Below, one piece after another: positions 1-13,200 of a DNA stretch of 64,000 nt (position 1 is its first letter; each line of letters starts with the position of its first letter). The stretch covers positions 1,736,001-1,800,000 of the forward strand of contig RQOL01000882.1 of assembly GCA_013076295.1 (NCBI GenBank), written 5' to 3'. Source of the DNA: Sanderia malayensis (taxonomy: Eukaryota; Cnidaria; Scyphozoa; Semaeostomeae; Pelagiidae). The notes beneath the pieces were generated by a model, which was not told where the DNA came from, made no database searches, and worked only from the letters and a program-made list of their open reading frames with translations. The translations under genes were made by a program, and so were the position numbers.

Positions 1-1258
1 AGAGAATTCCAACTGACCAATCAGAATTGACATGTGCTGTCGCCAATAACGACATTCGTCAATAGCAACAAGCATCTCATTACTTCATGTCTGCGTGAAT
101 TCGCTTTGCTTGCTTGCAAATTCGTTCCTATAAACCTACTTGGTTTCAATAAGTAAAGTGTACAAAGTTATAACTAGATCGATTGCTGAAGAACAGTCAC
201 ATTATGAGAAGGTTTAATGTCGCAATCTAAGCCAATGCATTTGTTGTTTAACAATACACGTTGTTTTATGTAATTCATTTAATTTTATTATGGACAACGC
301 CTACCAACCACACCCTTAAATTCCCCCATTTATTTACCCTTAGTTGTTAATTTTTCATCATTTAACTCGGAATTTCAATGTCTGTTGTTGATCAATTCCA
401 GAGATGTTGATATTAACACAAGTACATAATTGCCATACAGTAGTTTAAAATTTTCTTTTAAATTTTATTTCTATTTAAAACTTGTCATTTTAATAAGATA
501 CATTAATTTTTGGAGTAAATGTCAAATGACGTGAGTTCTTTTTATCTGGTTTCTTTCTGCAAATTTTACATGGAGTCTATTGTTAAAGACAATAAATTAT
601 TATTCCTTCTTTCTTTCTTTTTATATTTTTTTACCAAGTGAATACTGTCGACAGTATTTTATTTTTCCTTTACAATTTTTCTCAACAATTGATAGAATGA
701 TGTTGAGATGATTTTCCGGTCAAGATAATTCTCTTGCTACCTTATTCATATCAAAGTTTAGGTGGTATTTTGGCATTTTCCATAAACTTTTCTATCAATC
801 TTTAATTTCACTTTTATCTATTTTTAACACGTCACTGAGGTCATATGGCTTCGATAGCTCTTTTCAGAGCTCTTTCCATATGTCCTTCAGCAATAACTTT
901 GTAAATTGATGTAATACCTATATTCTTCTCTGTTCGATTAAAAGTTAACTTAAATATTCATCATATCGTTTTTTCGTATCATTGTAATTAAATATTGTTA
1001 TTGTTGAAAAATACATGAAATTGATTGAATTTATCATCACTTCCATTCCATGTTGTAACTTGATAAATCGAAATGTTTGCGCTGAACACCTGAAAACTGA
1101 ACTGGCTGATAATGGTGCATGTTAAAAATCGTCCAATTTGGTTTTGTTTGATCTTTGTGTCCGTTGTTTTTTATCGACATTTGATCTTCTTCTGTTCTAT
1201 CTACATTTGTGGCCTTTAAACCGTGAAGATCTGTCATTGTTCTTTGTAGATTTTCAAT
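1..1258. other. Upstream region of the glycogen synthase gene
   Basis: AT-rich DNA without a recognisable gene. Short open frames here lack splice context or family resemblance. The stretch just before 1259 must hold the promoter and 5' UTR of the glycogen synthase gene, but I see no convincing TATA box or initiator. Confidence 0.5.
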
Positions 1259-4200
1259 ATGAGCAATCAGGAAGATGAATCGGAGACATTTGTCTTCGAA
1301 GTTGCCTGGGAAGTTGCAAATAAAGGTAATTTTTGCGTATTAATCCTTTTAAATAACAATGTTTGCGAAAGCTTTTCAAGGCCTAAATGTGGGTCCACCC
1401 ACTTTTTTCATTTGTTTTCGAACGTGTCCATGAACCATGTGTTGTTGTTTGTTGGGCAATTCCGTTACGGGGCGATTTCGTATAATTTTAACAAATGACC
1501 AGCATATTTCGATATCAGTTACTAAACAAAACAGCAGGAATATTAAAATAAGATTGATTCAGTTCAGATTCTTTTATTATTTTTCTGTTTACTTCGTTTT
1601 GGAAATGTATACTGTGACGTGAACAAGCTGATCTATTTTGCTGATGTTTATACCTGTTTAAAAACGAATTTACAATATCTATTAAAGAATAATATATTTA
1701 CGTTGCACATTCGTTCGAAAATGACGCTTTAGAGTGTTACAGGCATTGATAGAAGTAAACCAAAAGCGTGTTTTTTATTGTTCATTGTTCATAAAAAAGT
1801 GCTATTTAAGAAAGTAATACTCTGTTTTTCAATAAGTTAAGAAAGTTCAGTACTGGATTTTTTAAACATAAGAAAGTTGACCAATTTAGACCTAAGTTAA
1901 ATGTCGCTTTTCTCATGTATCAAATAAAATACATGAATTAATAGGTGCATGAGAAGAGCGACGTTCCAGTCTGGAATCGAGGCCCTTCACGCCACAGATC
2001 TGTGGCGTGGAGAAATCTTGAATTTGTTCCACGCCGGCTTATTTTTAAAAAGATTCAGTCTTTGGCACTCAGTGCAAGCATTTATTGTTATAGCTTGTCA
2101 AAAACAAGTTAAACTCTGCTTGCCTACCGCCGTATCTCGAAAGCGCCTTTGGTGCAGATCTGTGGCGTGGAAAGCTCATAGATTCCAGTATCGGCGATGT
2201 TTAACTTGATTAAGCATGGCATGGCAGATTTGATTTGGAGTGACACATCCAACGGTAACGTATACTTGACCCTTTGAACAATAACAAGTGCAACAAAAGC
2301 AGAAATGTTCTATTGTTACATGCTATTAAGAGCAACAATTAACTTCAACGTTTAACTTGTGTTGGTGCCAGAAAGAACACACGGGCTGACTAATGGATAT
2401 TTCTTCATAAATCCAAGAGCTGTTTAATTCCAAAGTATACAACATTAAATATATAACTAATTAAACAAACGGTACAGTACAAACAAACGAGAGTAACTAA
2501 CTACAAATCGTGATATCAAACAAAAACAGGCCAGACAATCTACAAAAGAGTAACAAAGTAACGAAACTTACTAGCACAATGTCTTCCCTCTCATCTGGCA
2601 GCCAACAGGTTATCTGTTCTCTAGATCGTCTAGATCTGTTCTGATAATCTCATCAAAACGACCTACTTAAATATCTGAATCTAATCCCCAAAGGGTAAAT
2701 ACCAACGAAAATTTTAACGATGGGAGATACAATACGTCTAATAGAAATTCCAATAACTACGCGGAACAACAATGGATCAATCTCCGTGAGATTCCGTCAA
2801 GCCTCACAGGCGACCAAAAACAACCTCTAGGGTAGTATCTATGGGATTCCCACAAGTTATGTGGAATTCCTACATTCCTAAAACACTAAAACAATGTAAG
2901 CTGTTCAAATTCCTGAAAATTACTGAAAATCACTCATGGGGCTACTCAACTTTGATTTGCCCTTTCAAACAACAATAGGTAATTAGAATTATCGTAATGT
3001 TTCTTTAGTTCTGCTTCAACAACTTGCTGCCACTCCAGAGTCACTCCAAATTTACGCCAAACTTAATTTGATTTGATTCAGTGCATTAGAGCAGCAACAT
3101 TTAACTTAGGTCTTAGATACTCATAATTTCAGGGAGAAATTTCTCTGCAATCAGAGAATACTTAAGGTTGTTATCTATCAACATATAATGTTGAAAAGGA
3201 TACTCATTATAACAACTTCTGTCAATGTGCATGTTTGGTAATGTAAAGCTTCTCAGTTTGTGCCAAGAAGGACCTAAGAAGTTTAGGTAGTGAAATTGGT
3301 AATTCCTGAGAAAGCTTAAGTACTGATTTGAAAAAAGCTTTCTCACAAAAAACATGCGTACATGAATCATTATTTGGCTTCTAGTTTTTCTCTAATTTCC
3401 TTTCTGTTGTAAGTTATCCATTTAGCATTTATACATTTGAGGGTGTGGCTGTAAACAATAAACATGAACAAGAACATACAAAAGACACAATACATGACAA
3501 TACATAATGCCACATACCCACGCTCTTACTGGAATTTCAAATTCCACAAATGCCAAATGGATATTATTTATTTCAATACTTTCAAATATAATCCTCATGC
3601 ATTTCAGTTGGTGGGATGTGTTCTTGAGAAAGTTTAAGTACTAATTTGAAAAGAGCTTTCTCATAAAAACATGCATACATGAATCATTATTTGGCTTCTA
3701 GTTTTGTTCTTATTACCTTTAAAATATAATCCTTATGCATTTCAGTTGGTGGGATATACACAGTTATCAGATCAAAGGCAGCAGTGACAGTAGAAGAACT
3801 AGGAAACAATTATTGTCTTTTTGGACCTTACAATGAAAGCAGTGTACAGACTGAAGTTGAAGTATTACAGCCTGAATCAAAAATCATGGCTGATGTCATT
3901 CAGTCAATGCAGGATAAAGGAATGAAGGTGTCTTAAATATTATTTTTCATTGTATTTTTCACAACCTGTATTAACTGGCATCTCTATTAATATACAACTC
4001 TATACAACAGACATCTCTAAACAGCAGACACTTCCATACAACGGACACCTCTAAACAACAGACAAATATTTTTATCCCAAAATGTTGTCCGAAAATCTCT
4101 TTAAAATAGCTTTGAAAACCGGAAACACAGTGAAACGTAATAACTACTAAAGCTTTTCGCCTGACACTCATCAGAGTAGTACGTCAGAAAGATAACGAAA

Positions 4201-7200
4201 ATGAAAACCTAACAAATTATTATACCTAGAAGAGGATCGAAATTGGCCAATCAGAAAAGAGGTGAATGAAAATCTCTTTGCAAAGGCAAGCTCTCTACAA
4301 TGGACAGAACTATCAACCCCACACGTGTCTATTCCATGGTAGTTTCAGTTGCTGATATCCTCACTGCACAAGGCATATGTTTCTAACTGGACAAAGTTGG
4401 TCCATTAGACATGGCTATAATCTATGGAGTTAATAGTTTTTAGATACTTACTTATACTTACTTACTTATACTTTTTGATAAGGCAGGTTGGATTGTGGCA
4501 ACCCCAAAGGGCTGGTGTAGACCTGCCGCTAAACCTAAGCTACCCTACATGTACAATATTAAAAATAAATTAATGTTAAAATATAAATAGAGATACACAT
4601 GTATGCTTGCCATACCTTTTGCTTTACCCATTTTAATCATATCACAATGTTATGTTAAATCTTTCAGGTTACATATGGAAGATGGCTCATAGATGGTTAC
4701 CCAAAGGCAAGTAGAATTATTTGCAGCTTTACTTAATAGACAAAATTGTTTAACATGAAGAATGGTTTGACAGAGAAGATGGTTTAATAGAGACAATGGT
4801 TTGATAGAGAGGATGGTTTGATAGAGAAGATGGTTTAATAGAGATTGTTTGATAGAGAGGGTGGTTTAATAGAGAGAATGGTTTAATAGAGAAGATGTTT
4901 TGATAGAGAAGATGGTTTAACAGAGAGGATGGTTTAATAGAGAAGATGGTTTAATAAAGAGAATGGTTTAACAGAGAGAATCGTTTGATAGGGCGAATTG
5001 TTCAATAGAAAGGATTGTTTGATAGAGAAGATGGTTTAATAGAGAGAATGGTTTAATAGAGAGCATGGTTTTCTGAATTCAATTTATTTCTTTATTCAGG
5101 TAGTGTTATTTGACATCGGCTGTGGTTATAAGATGATCAATGAATGGAAGACTGATTTATGGAATGCGTCACATGTTGGTATTCCATCACATGACTCAGA
5201 ATCAACTGATGCTGTTGTATTTGGTGCCTTGGTTGCCTGGTTTCTTGGTGAAGTACGACCATCCGTATTCTTCTCGCACTTTGTTTCTCTATTTTTACCA
5301 GTGAACTCTATATAAGACTTATACAGAGCTCACTGATTTAAGCAGACCTGATTATGGCTCCTGATATATGTTTTCATAAGAAACTTGGCTCAAGGCTTAG
5401 TAGTACAAGTTTCTTAAAGGTATACGAAGGATGTAAAGCCGTGCCTATGCGCAATCTATAGGTAGACGTTTGCTTTTATCCAATCAAATGCGTTTGTGGG
5501 ATGGTTAGGAAACTATGCATGTGACCAGAAGCTGTGCATGAGATCACTTTCTGGAGTGAATAACACACATTGTGCTTTTGCATGTGATCACAGAAAGTAT
5601 ATTATATGCACGAGTTTACATTTAGTTCCACAGCCCACTTAGCTCTTTGGTATACCTTTAGTTTTGGTCGCATTTACAATAGAGTCTAACATACCAACAG
5701 AAACCTTTATACCATAGATACCGTTCTCTGCAATGAATTTTATCCCATAAGTATCTATTACATGGAAGTTCCACTCTAGCTCTAAACGTTTCTTAAAAGT
5801 TCCTTAATTTAATGAAGGCAATTTGTATAACCCCCGATCTGCGTTGATGAATAAAATTGATTTCTTGCCTGCTATAGTCACAACATGTTGCTAGTAGTCT
5901 GATTCTGATTAATCTGTTTCAACAGACAAGAGGGCTACCTTTTTTAAAAATCTGACAATGGATGACTACTGTAGGGTCTGTTTATTACCAATTATTCTGT
6001 GATTTAAGGGAGCTAAAAGCTTGAGCGCGCTGTGTGTAAGACCTACCGACGTTTATCAACTAGCTAAAGTGTTTGTTTTTGTTTTTGTTTTTAGTTCAGA
6101 GAGCGCGTCTCCAAGGAGGCGATTATCATATCTCATTTTCACGAATGGCAGTCTGGGATTGGATTGGTGTTCTTGAGAACGAGGCACATTGACGTGTGCA
6201 CGATATTCACGACGCATGCAACTCTCCTGGGACGATACCTCTGCGCATCCAGTGCCGATTTTTATAACAATCTAGACAAGGTATGCATGTGTTGTGGCGT
6301 ATGGCTATATGCCTCGGCTCGATACAGAGATAATGGTTTAATAGAGAGGATGATTTAATAGAGAAAATGGTTTAATAAAGAAGATTGGTTGATAGAGAGG
6401 ATGGTTTAATAGAGAAGATGGTTTAATGGAGAGGATGGTTTAATAGAGAGGATGGTTTAATAGAGAGGATGTTTAATAGAGAAAATGGTTTAATAAAGAA
6501 GATTGGTTGATAGAGAGGATGGTTTAATGGGGAGGATGGTTTAATAGAGAGGATGGTTTAATAGAGAGGATGTTTAATAGAGAAAATGGTTTAATAAAGA
6601 AGATTGGTTGATAGAGAGGATGGTTTAATAGAGAAGATGGTTTAATGGAGAGGATGGTTTAATAGAGAGGATGGTTTAATAGAGAGGATGTTTAATAGAG
6701 AAAATGGTTTAATAAAGAAGATTGGTTGATAGAGAGGATGGTTTAATGGGGAGGATTGTTTAATACAGAGGGTGGTTTAATGGAGAGGATGGTTTAATAC
6801 AGAGGGTGGTTTAATGGAGAGGGTGGTTTAATACAGAGGGTGGTTTAATAGAGAGGGTGGTTTAATAGAGAGGATGGTTTAATAGAGAGGGTGGTTTAAT
6901 AGAGAAAATGGTTTAATAAAGAAGATTGGTTGATAGAGAGGATGGTTTAATGGGGAGGATTGTTTAATACAGAGGGTGGTTTAATGGAGAGGATGGTTTA
7001 ATACAGAGGGTGGTTTAATGGAGAGGGTGGTTTAATACAGAGGGTGGTTTAATGGAGAGGATGGTTTAATAGAGAGGATGGTTTAATAGAGAGGATGGTT
7101 TAATAGAGAGGATGGTTTAAAGAGAGGATGGTTTAAAGAGAGGATGGTTTAATAGAGAGGATGGTTTAATAGAGAGGATGGTTTAAAGAGAGGATGGTTT

Positions 7201-10200
7201 AATAGAGAGGATGGTTTAAAGAGAGGATGGTTTAAAGAGAGGATGGTTTAATAGAGAGGATGGTTTAATAGAGAGGATTGATTGATAGAGAGGATGGTTT
7301 AATAGAGAAGATGGTTTAATAAAGAAGATTGGTTGATAGAGAGGATGGTTTAAAGAGAGGATGGTTTAATAAAGAAGATTGATTGATAGAGAGGATGGTT
7401 TAAAGAGAGGATGGTTTAATAGAAAGGATGGTTTAATGGGGAGGATGGTTTAATACAGAGGGTGGTTTAATGGAGAGGGTGGTTTGATAGAGAGGGTGGT
7501 TTAATGGAGAGGGTGGTTTAATGGAGAGGGTGGTTTAATAGAGAGGGTGTTTTAATAGAGGGTGGGTTGATAGAGAGTTGCTTTGTCGAGTTAATGATTT
7601 AACAGAGAGGACTGTGTGTTATAGAGAGGGTGGTTTCGCGGAGGGAATTTCTTGGAAGAGAATATGCTTTGATAGGGAAAATGGTTTGATAAACGAGATC
7701 CTTAGATAGAGTTTTTATTGAATAAAAATATTCCTCTCACCGATATATTTTTCTTTATTTTTCAGTTTAATGTGGACAAGGTAAGTGAGCTATATTGAAT
7801 TGAACATTTCATGTCAAATAGGAAGTTTTTTGTAACACACAAAATTCTCGAAACTTTCGATAAGAACCCAACTGCTACCAGTATGGCTGCTGCGAGCTAG
7901 AACAATAGGGTTGTATAAGAATTTTACCCTTGATCTCCCATGGTTCGCACAGCTTTGATCCATGTAATGCATTGGAATACCATAGTTCTATGACGATGGA
8001 TCTCTTGGAGCGTTCTTGGCATGTAGATTGATACCATATGTAAGATGCAATATGCATATGATATGTACTTGTATATACTTCCAATGTATAACATTCATAA
8101 TCATACTGGTAGCAACTGGTAGCAATGTTTTATCTCATTCATCATATAGCGACCAATGTTTGTGAATGACAATATTGCTTTGAAAGTTGTCTCTTTTTGC
8201 AATGGGCGCAGAATTTCCAGGGGCAAGGGATCCTGCCAACGTGACCCAGCATTGATAACAATTACACTGTTATTTTTATGAGAGTACTGAGAGTTTCTTA
8301 ATTTGGCATGACAATTTTGGAGTTTGGATCCTAAATGTTTCTTGTTCGGTTTCCTATTTTCAAGATCTGAAATCACCTTACTATTTTGTCATAATTACCT
8401 TACATTTTGTCGTAATCACCTTACTATCAGCCTAACTTTATTGTTTTTGGATTGATATTAACCCATTTGTCACGAAAACAATACGTGTATATCAAAGTCA
8501 ATAATTATAATCTTTTCCAAACCAAAATTAGCGAATTTTGTCATATTTGCTAACTGAGATAATGTCATGCACAAACTGAAGTCGTGAGCACAAACTGAAG
8601 CAATGGAAATTTTTCAGTTCCTAACTATTCTTGAGCTTGCTACTAATTTTTATTAAATATTTAGCCATCCCAGTTACCATTGCTTTTAAGCAGTTTCTCA
8701 CGAAAGGAAACGTGTACTTGACAATTGCAGTGGCCATCCCATTATAAATATTCTTATTTCCTGATTTTCATTTCTCACCACTTGATGCAAACGTCATTTC
8801 GTCATTTTGCAGGAAGCTGGTGAACGTGGTATTTACCAACGCTACTGCATCGAAAGAGCGGCTGTCCATTGTGCGCATGTCTTTACAACTGTATCACAAA
8901 TCACTGCAGACGAAGCCGAACATCTCCTCAAACGACGACCAGGTAATTTAATACGTAACCCCCCTGTTTTATTGTTTGCTATCAATGTGATTCAACGGGT
9001 GCGATGCGCTGGGATTTCTTCCGTGCCGGGTGTCTCGCACGATGCAATTGGTGTATTGACATCAATGGACTATAATGAAGAGCAGTAGAAGACGATAGGT
9101 TAATGCAAATCATAACAATATTACGACAATGGGGGGTAATAGTACCATAATAAAGGTTAAAAGTACCAACGCAATTGATGATGACAGTATCATAATTCAG
9201 GATAATAGCTACATAACAATGGAGAAAGGGTGGTGATGCTATGATAGTAAAGCACACGTATGCTTGCTCTATCTTTACAAGCTGCGAGTTTCTAAGACTG
9301 AGCAAAGATGGAGCATTGAAAACAGTACACGCAAGGCTATTATCTGAACAGTTGATAGTTGATAGATGCACACGTAGGTATTGGTTTCTAAGGCTGTGCA
9401 AAGATGGAGCATTGAATATAGCACACACAAGGCTATAATCTAAACAGTTGATAGTGGATAGATGCACATGTATGCTTGTTCTATCTTTACAAGGTATGGG
9501 TTTCTAAGGTTGAGCAAAGATGGAACATTGAATATAGCACACACAAGGCTATAATCAAAGCAGTTGATAGTTGATAGATGCACACGTATGCATCCTCTAT
9601 CTTTACAAGATATGGGTACAGCACATGGGTATGATATCGTAATTGCAAATCATAACGTGTTGAATTTCTTTTTTGTAGATTGCGTCACGCCCAATGGTTT
9701 GAATGTTGTCAAATACGTGTAAGTCAATTTATTTTAATTTTATCTTCTCTTTAATTCCCCGAATTCGTAATGTCTGTTGCCATATGCCAGTGTAACACGC
9801 AGGACTTTGTGTTTGTTGCAAGTATAGTTGATAGAGTAGATAGAGAAGTATGCATCTAGAAAGTAGCTACCAACCTCTTTAGATTATAGCCTTGTGTGGG
9901 CTATATTCATTGCCCTATCTTTGCTTAGCCTTAGAGGCCCATGCTTTGCATAGATGGAGCAAGCATACGTGTGCATCTATCAGCTATCAACTCCTTAGAT
10001 TATCGTATTTTGTTATATGGGAGCTAATCTTAATGAAGCAATTCAACAAGCGACCAGATGATTAGCTCGAAGATAGTCGATGGTTGATTGTCTGATACTC
10101 GTTATATGTTTGTCATTTGGTTGATGAGCATGACGTCAGACCCCTTGTTTTCTTTCTCTTAGAGCTTTGCATGAGTTCCAGAACATGCACGCAATCTACA

Positions 10201-13200
10201 AAGACAAAATACACGATTTCGTGCGTGGACATTTCTATGGGTGAGGCAATATGAATTGTGCATCGTGTTCACTATTCTTCGTGTATTTTTAAATATTATT
10301 ATGAGTTATTATGTTTTTACATTTGAAGCCTGCCTGCTTGAATTTTGATGGGTCATAAACCAAATAGGATTCTGGGAAGGTTCTCCGAGAGTTCCCAGAT
10401 GTTTCATTTTTAAGGGTTCTCGATGTGTTTTGGGGGTCTCTAGAGCTCCTATGATTTCCAGAGGGCCCTCAGAGGCTGTGGCTTTCGGGGCTCAGGGGTT
10501 CCTTTTTTGGAGGTCTACAGGACTCTCGAAGAACTCCTAGAAGTTTCTCAATTGGCTCTCTGGGGTTTTCCGGGCTGTTATTTCTTTTAGGGTTCACAAA
10601 GCGCTTTTGAAGAGCCCCTGAAAGATTCTCGTAGTGTTTTTAAAGTGCTCTTGGGGTTGAGGGGTCTGAAGGGTTCCTGGAACTTAAGTCGGGTTTATTT
10701 GAACACAGTTTGTTAGGGGAGACAGTAAAGCGTTCGAAATATTTAAGAATTTTATTATTATATTATATTTATATTTATTGAATGTTAAGCTTGAAGCAAA
10801 TACAAAGCGAATTATAATGAAAAATACTGTTCAACGGACGAAAGTGATTTCCTTGTCGCCTTATGGAAGTTTAGCTATACTTCTAAGGACACAACCTCAT
10901 GGCCACGTTTCACTTGCAATTCTTATCTTATTAATCAGTTGCGTAATGAATTTCTGCATTTTTTATTTCAGACAGTACGATTTCGATTTGGACAATACAA
11001 TTTACTTTTTTACGGCTGGAAGGTTTGCATTTACAATTTACACAATTTAATCTTCTGCTTATTTATCTCTTTTTTCATACTTCAATCCTTTCAATAAAGC
11101 AAGTATTTTTTTAATTCGCTTCTTTATTCATCTATTTTTGAACAAGGATTCTTTACTTTTTAATATATAGTCTACTTTCTTCTACTTATGATCGCATCCA
11201 TTCTAATTCATTTTGCTCTGAAGCACAAAAGTGCCATTATCTACCTATAGTTGCGTCGTTGCGTCTACTTCTTGAACCCTGAAGGGAAATAGAAATATGG
11301 TCAGAATAACGAATACTTCAACCATTTCAATATTTAAATTTTCTGCCATCACAGCTTCATCAATAACGCATTTTCTACTTATCAATTTTGTTCAATCTGT
11401 TATATTTCTTTATATTTGCTTATATTAAGCTGTATTTCTCAAAATTTGTTTTATTTGCTTATATTTGTTTATATTTGCTTATATCTGTTTACATTTTATC
11501 GTATTTGTTTATTTCTGTTTACACATGTTTATATCTTTTATTTATATAGATATGAATATTCAAACAAAGGTGCAGATGTGTTTCTTGAATCTCTCGCATT
11601 ACTCAACTACATGTTGAAGGTAAGTTATGTTCATCCAATCTTTTTTTACATTTGTAATATTTGTCCAATCTTTTTGACTCAGCTTTTTGGTATGTATATA
11701 TCTTTGAATTTGTTATTTTTATTCCGAACTCTCCGATGAGATTCTCATTACGAAAACTGGTTGTTACTGATTCTTCAATTCCAATTGTACGCAAAATACT
11801 TCATGAGAATGTTTAGTTTACAGCCTTTTAATTGAATTAATTGACCCACAACCTAATATGTTATTAAGCTAATTTATATAATAAATCATGCAATTAATTA
11901 TTGAGTAAGTTAAGTAGTTATTGAGTTATTAAGTAAGTTAATTAATTTTGAGTTCATCATTGTTAATCATTGTTAATTCATAATTAATCATTGTTAATCA
12001 TGAATTTTTTTCTTCCACAGACTGCAGATGTTGATATAACTGTGGTTGCATTTCTTATCTTTCCTGCGAGAACCAATAATTTCAATGTTGATGCCCTCAA
12101 AGGCCAAGCCCACGTTAAACAACTAAGGTATACTGTGTACTCTCTAGTCAATCTCTATTTCTATTTCTTCATCATTCTCTTTTTATGCCCATGTTCATTA
12201 TCTACTTTATCTAATGCTGCATTCTAGTTTTTATTATTTCCCTTATTTTCATTACTGTTGTTTTCCATTCTTTCTTTTGTTTTCGGACATCTCTGTTCAT
12301 ATATATTTTGTCACTTTCATTTTAACTCTTTCTTCCTTGTTTATTCTTATTTTTATTGTCTCAATGTTTTCCTTTCATTCACTAATACATCATCGTCTCT
12401 TTCGTTGGCTCTTTCGTTGACTTTGGTAGGGTTAAGGTTAGGGTTAGGGTTAGGGTTAGTGTCAGGGTTAGGGTTAGGGTTTGTTTTTCACTTTTTCTGT
12501 GTTTACAACTTTCCCACGCCTACATCTTTCTTTATTTATTCTATTACTTGTTTTTTCTTCATTGGCTAATTCAGTTCATAAATTTTAATAATAATGTCAG
12601 CCTCTTCGTCATTATTGTTATTTCTTTCTATTATCTTTCTAACTCTATTCTTTATCCTGAACGTCATTTCTTTCTTTAATTTCCATTTGCTTGTCTCATC
12701 AATGTTTGCTTTGCAGGGAAACTGTTGCCAGCCTACAAGATAAAGCTGGAAGAAGGATTTTTGATGCAGCTATGAGGTATAAGAGCATATTACATCATAT
12801 ACAGTCTACTTTATAAAACACGCCTCTTTATTATACTCTCCATTTAACCATCTTTTTTATTCAACCATCCTCTATTTTAAACCATTCTCTTTATTAGACC
12901 ATTCCCTCTATTACACCATCCTTTCTATCAAACCCTCCATCCTCTCTATTTAACTACCCTTTCTAATAAATCATTCCTTTTTATCAAACCTTTTTAGTAA
13001 ACCAACCTCTCTATTAAACCATCTTATTTATTAAACGATCCTTTTTATTAAACCATCCTCTCTATTAAACCCCCTCTTCATTAAACCCCCTTTCTATTAA
13101 ACCATCCTCTCTATTACAACATCCTTTCTAATAAACCATTCCTTTTTATTAAACTAGCCATTTTATTAAGCTATCTTCTTTATTTAAATATTTTCTCTAT

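Noticed and set aside
6325..7720. Regular short repeats resembling a CRISPR array
   Set aside because: There are no unique spacers between units, the copies are degenerate head-to-tail minisatellites, and the context is a eukaryotic intron.
11416..12569. Phe/Leu/Tyr-rich open frames as membrane proteins
   Set aside because: They come from T-rich introns 10 and 12 of glycogen synthase, including telomere-like and TTATATTTG repeats.
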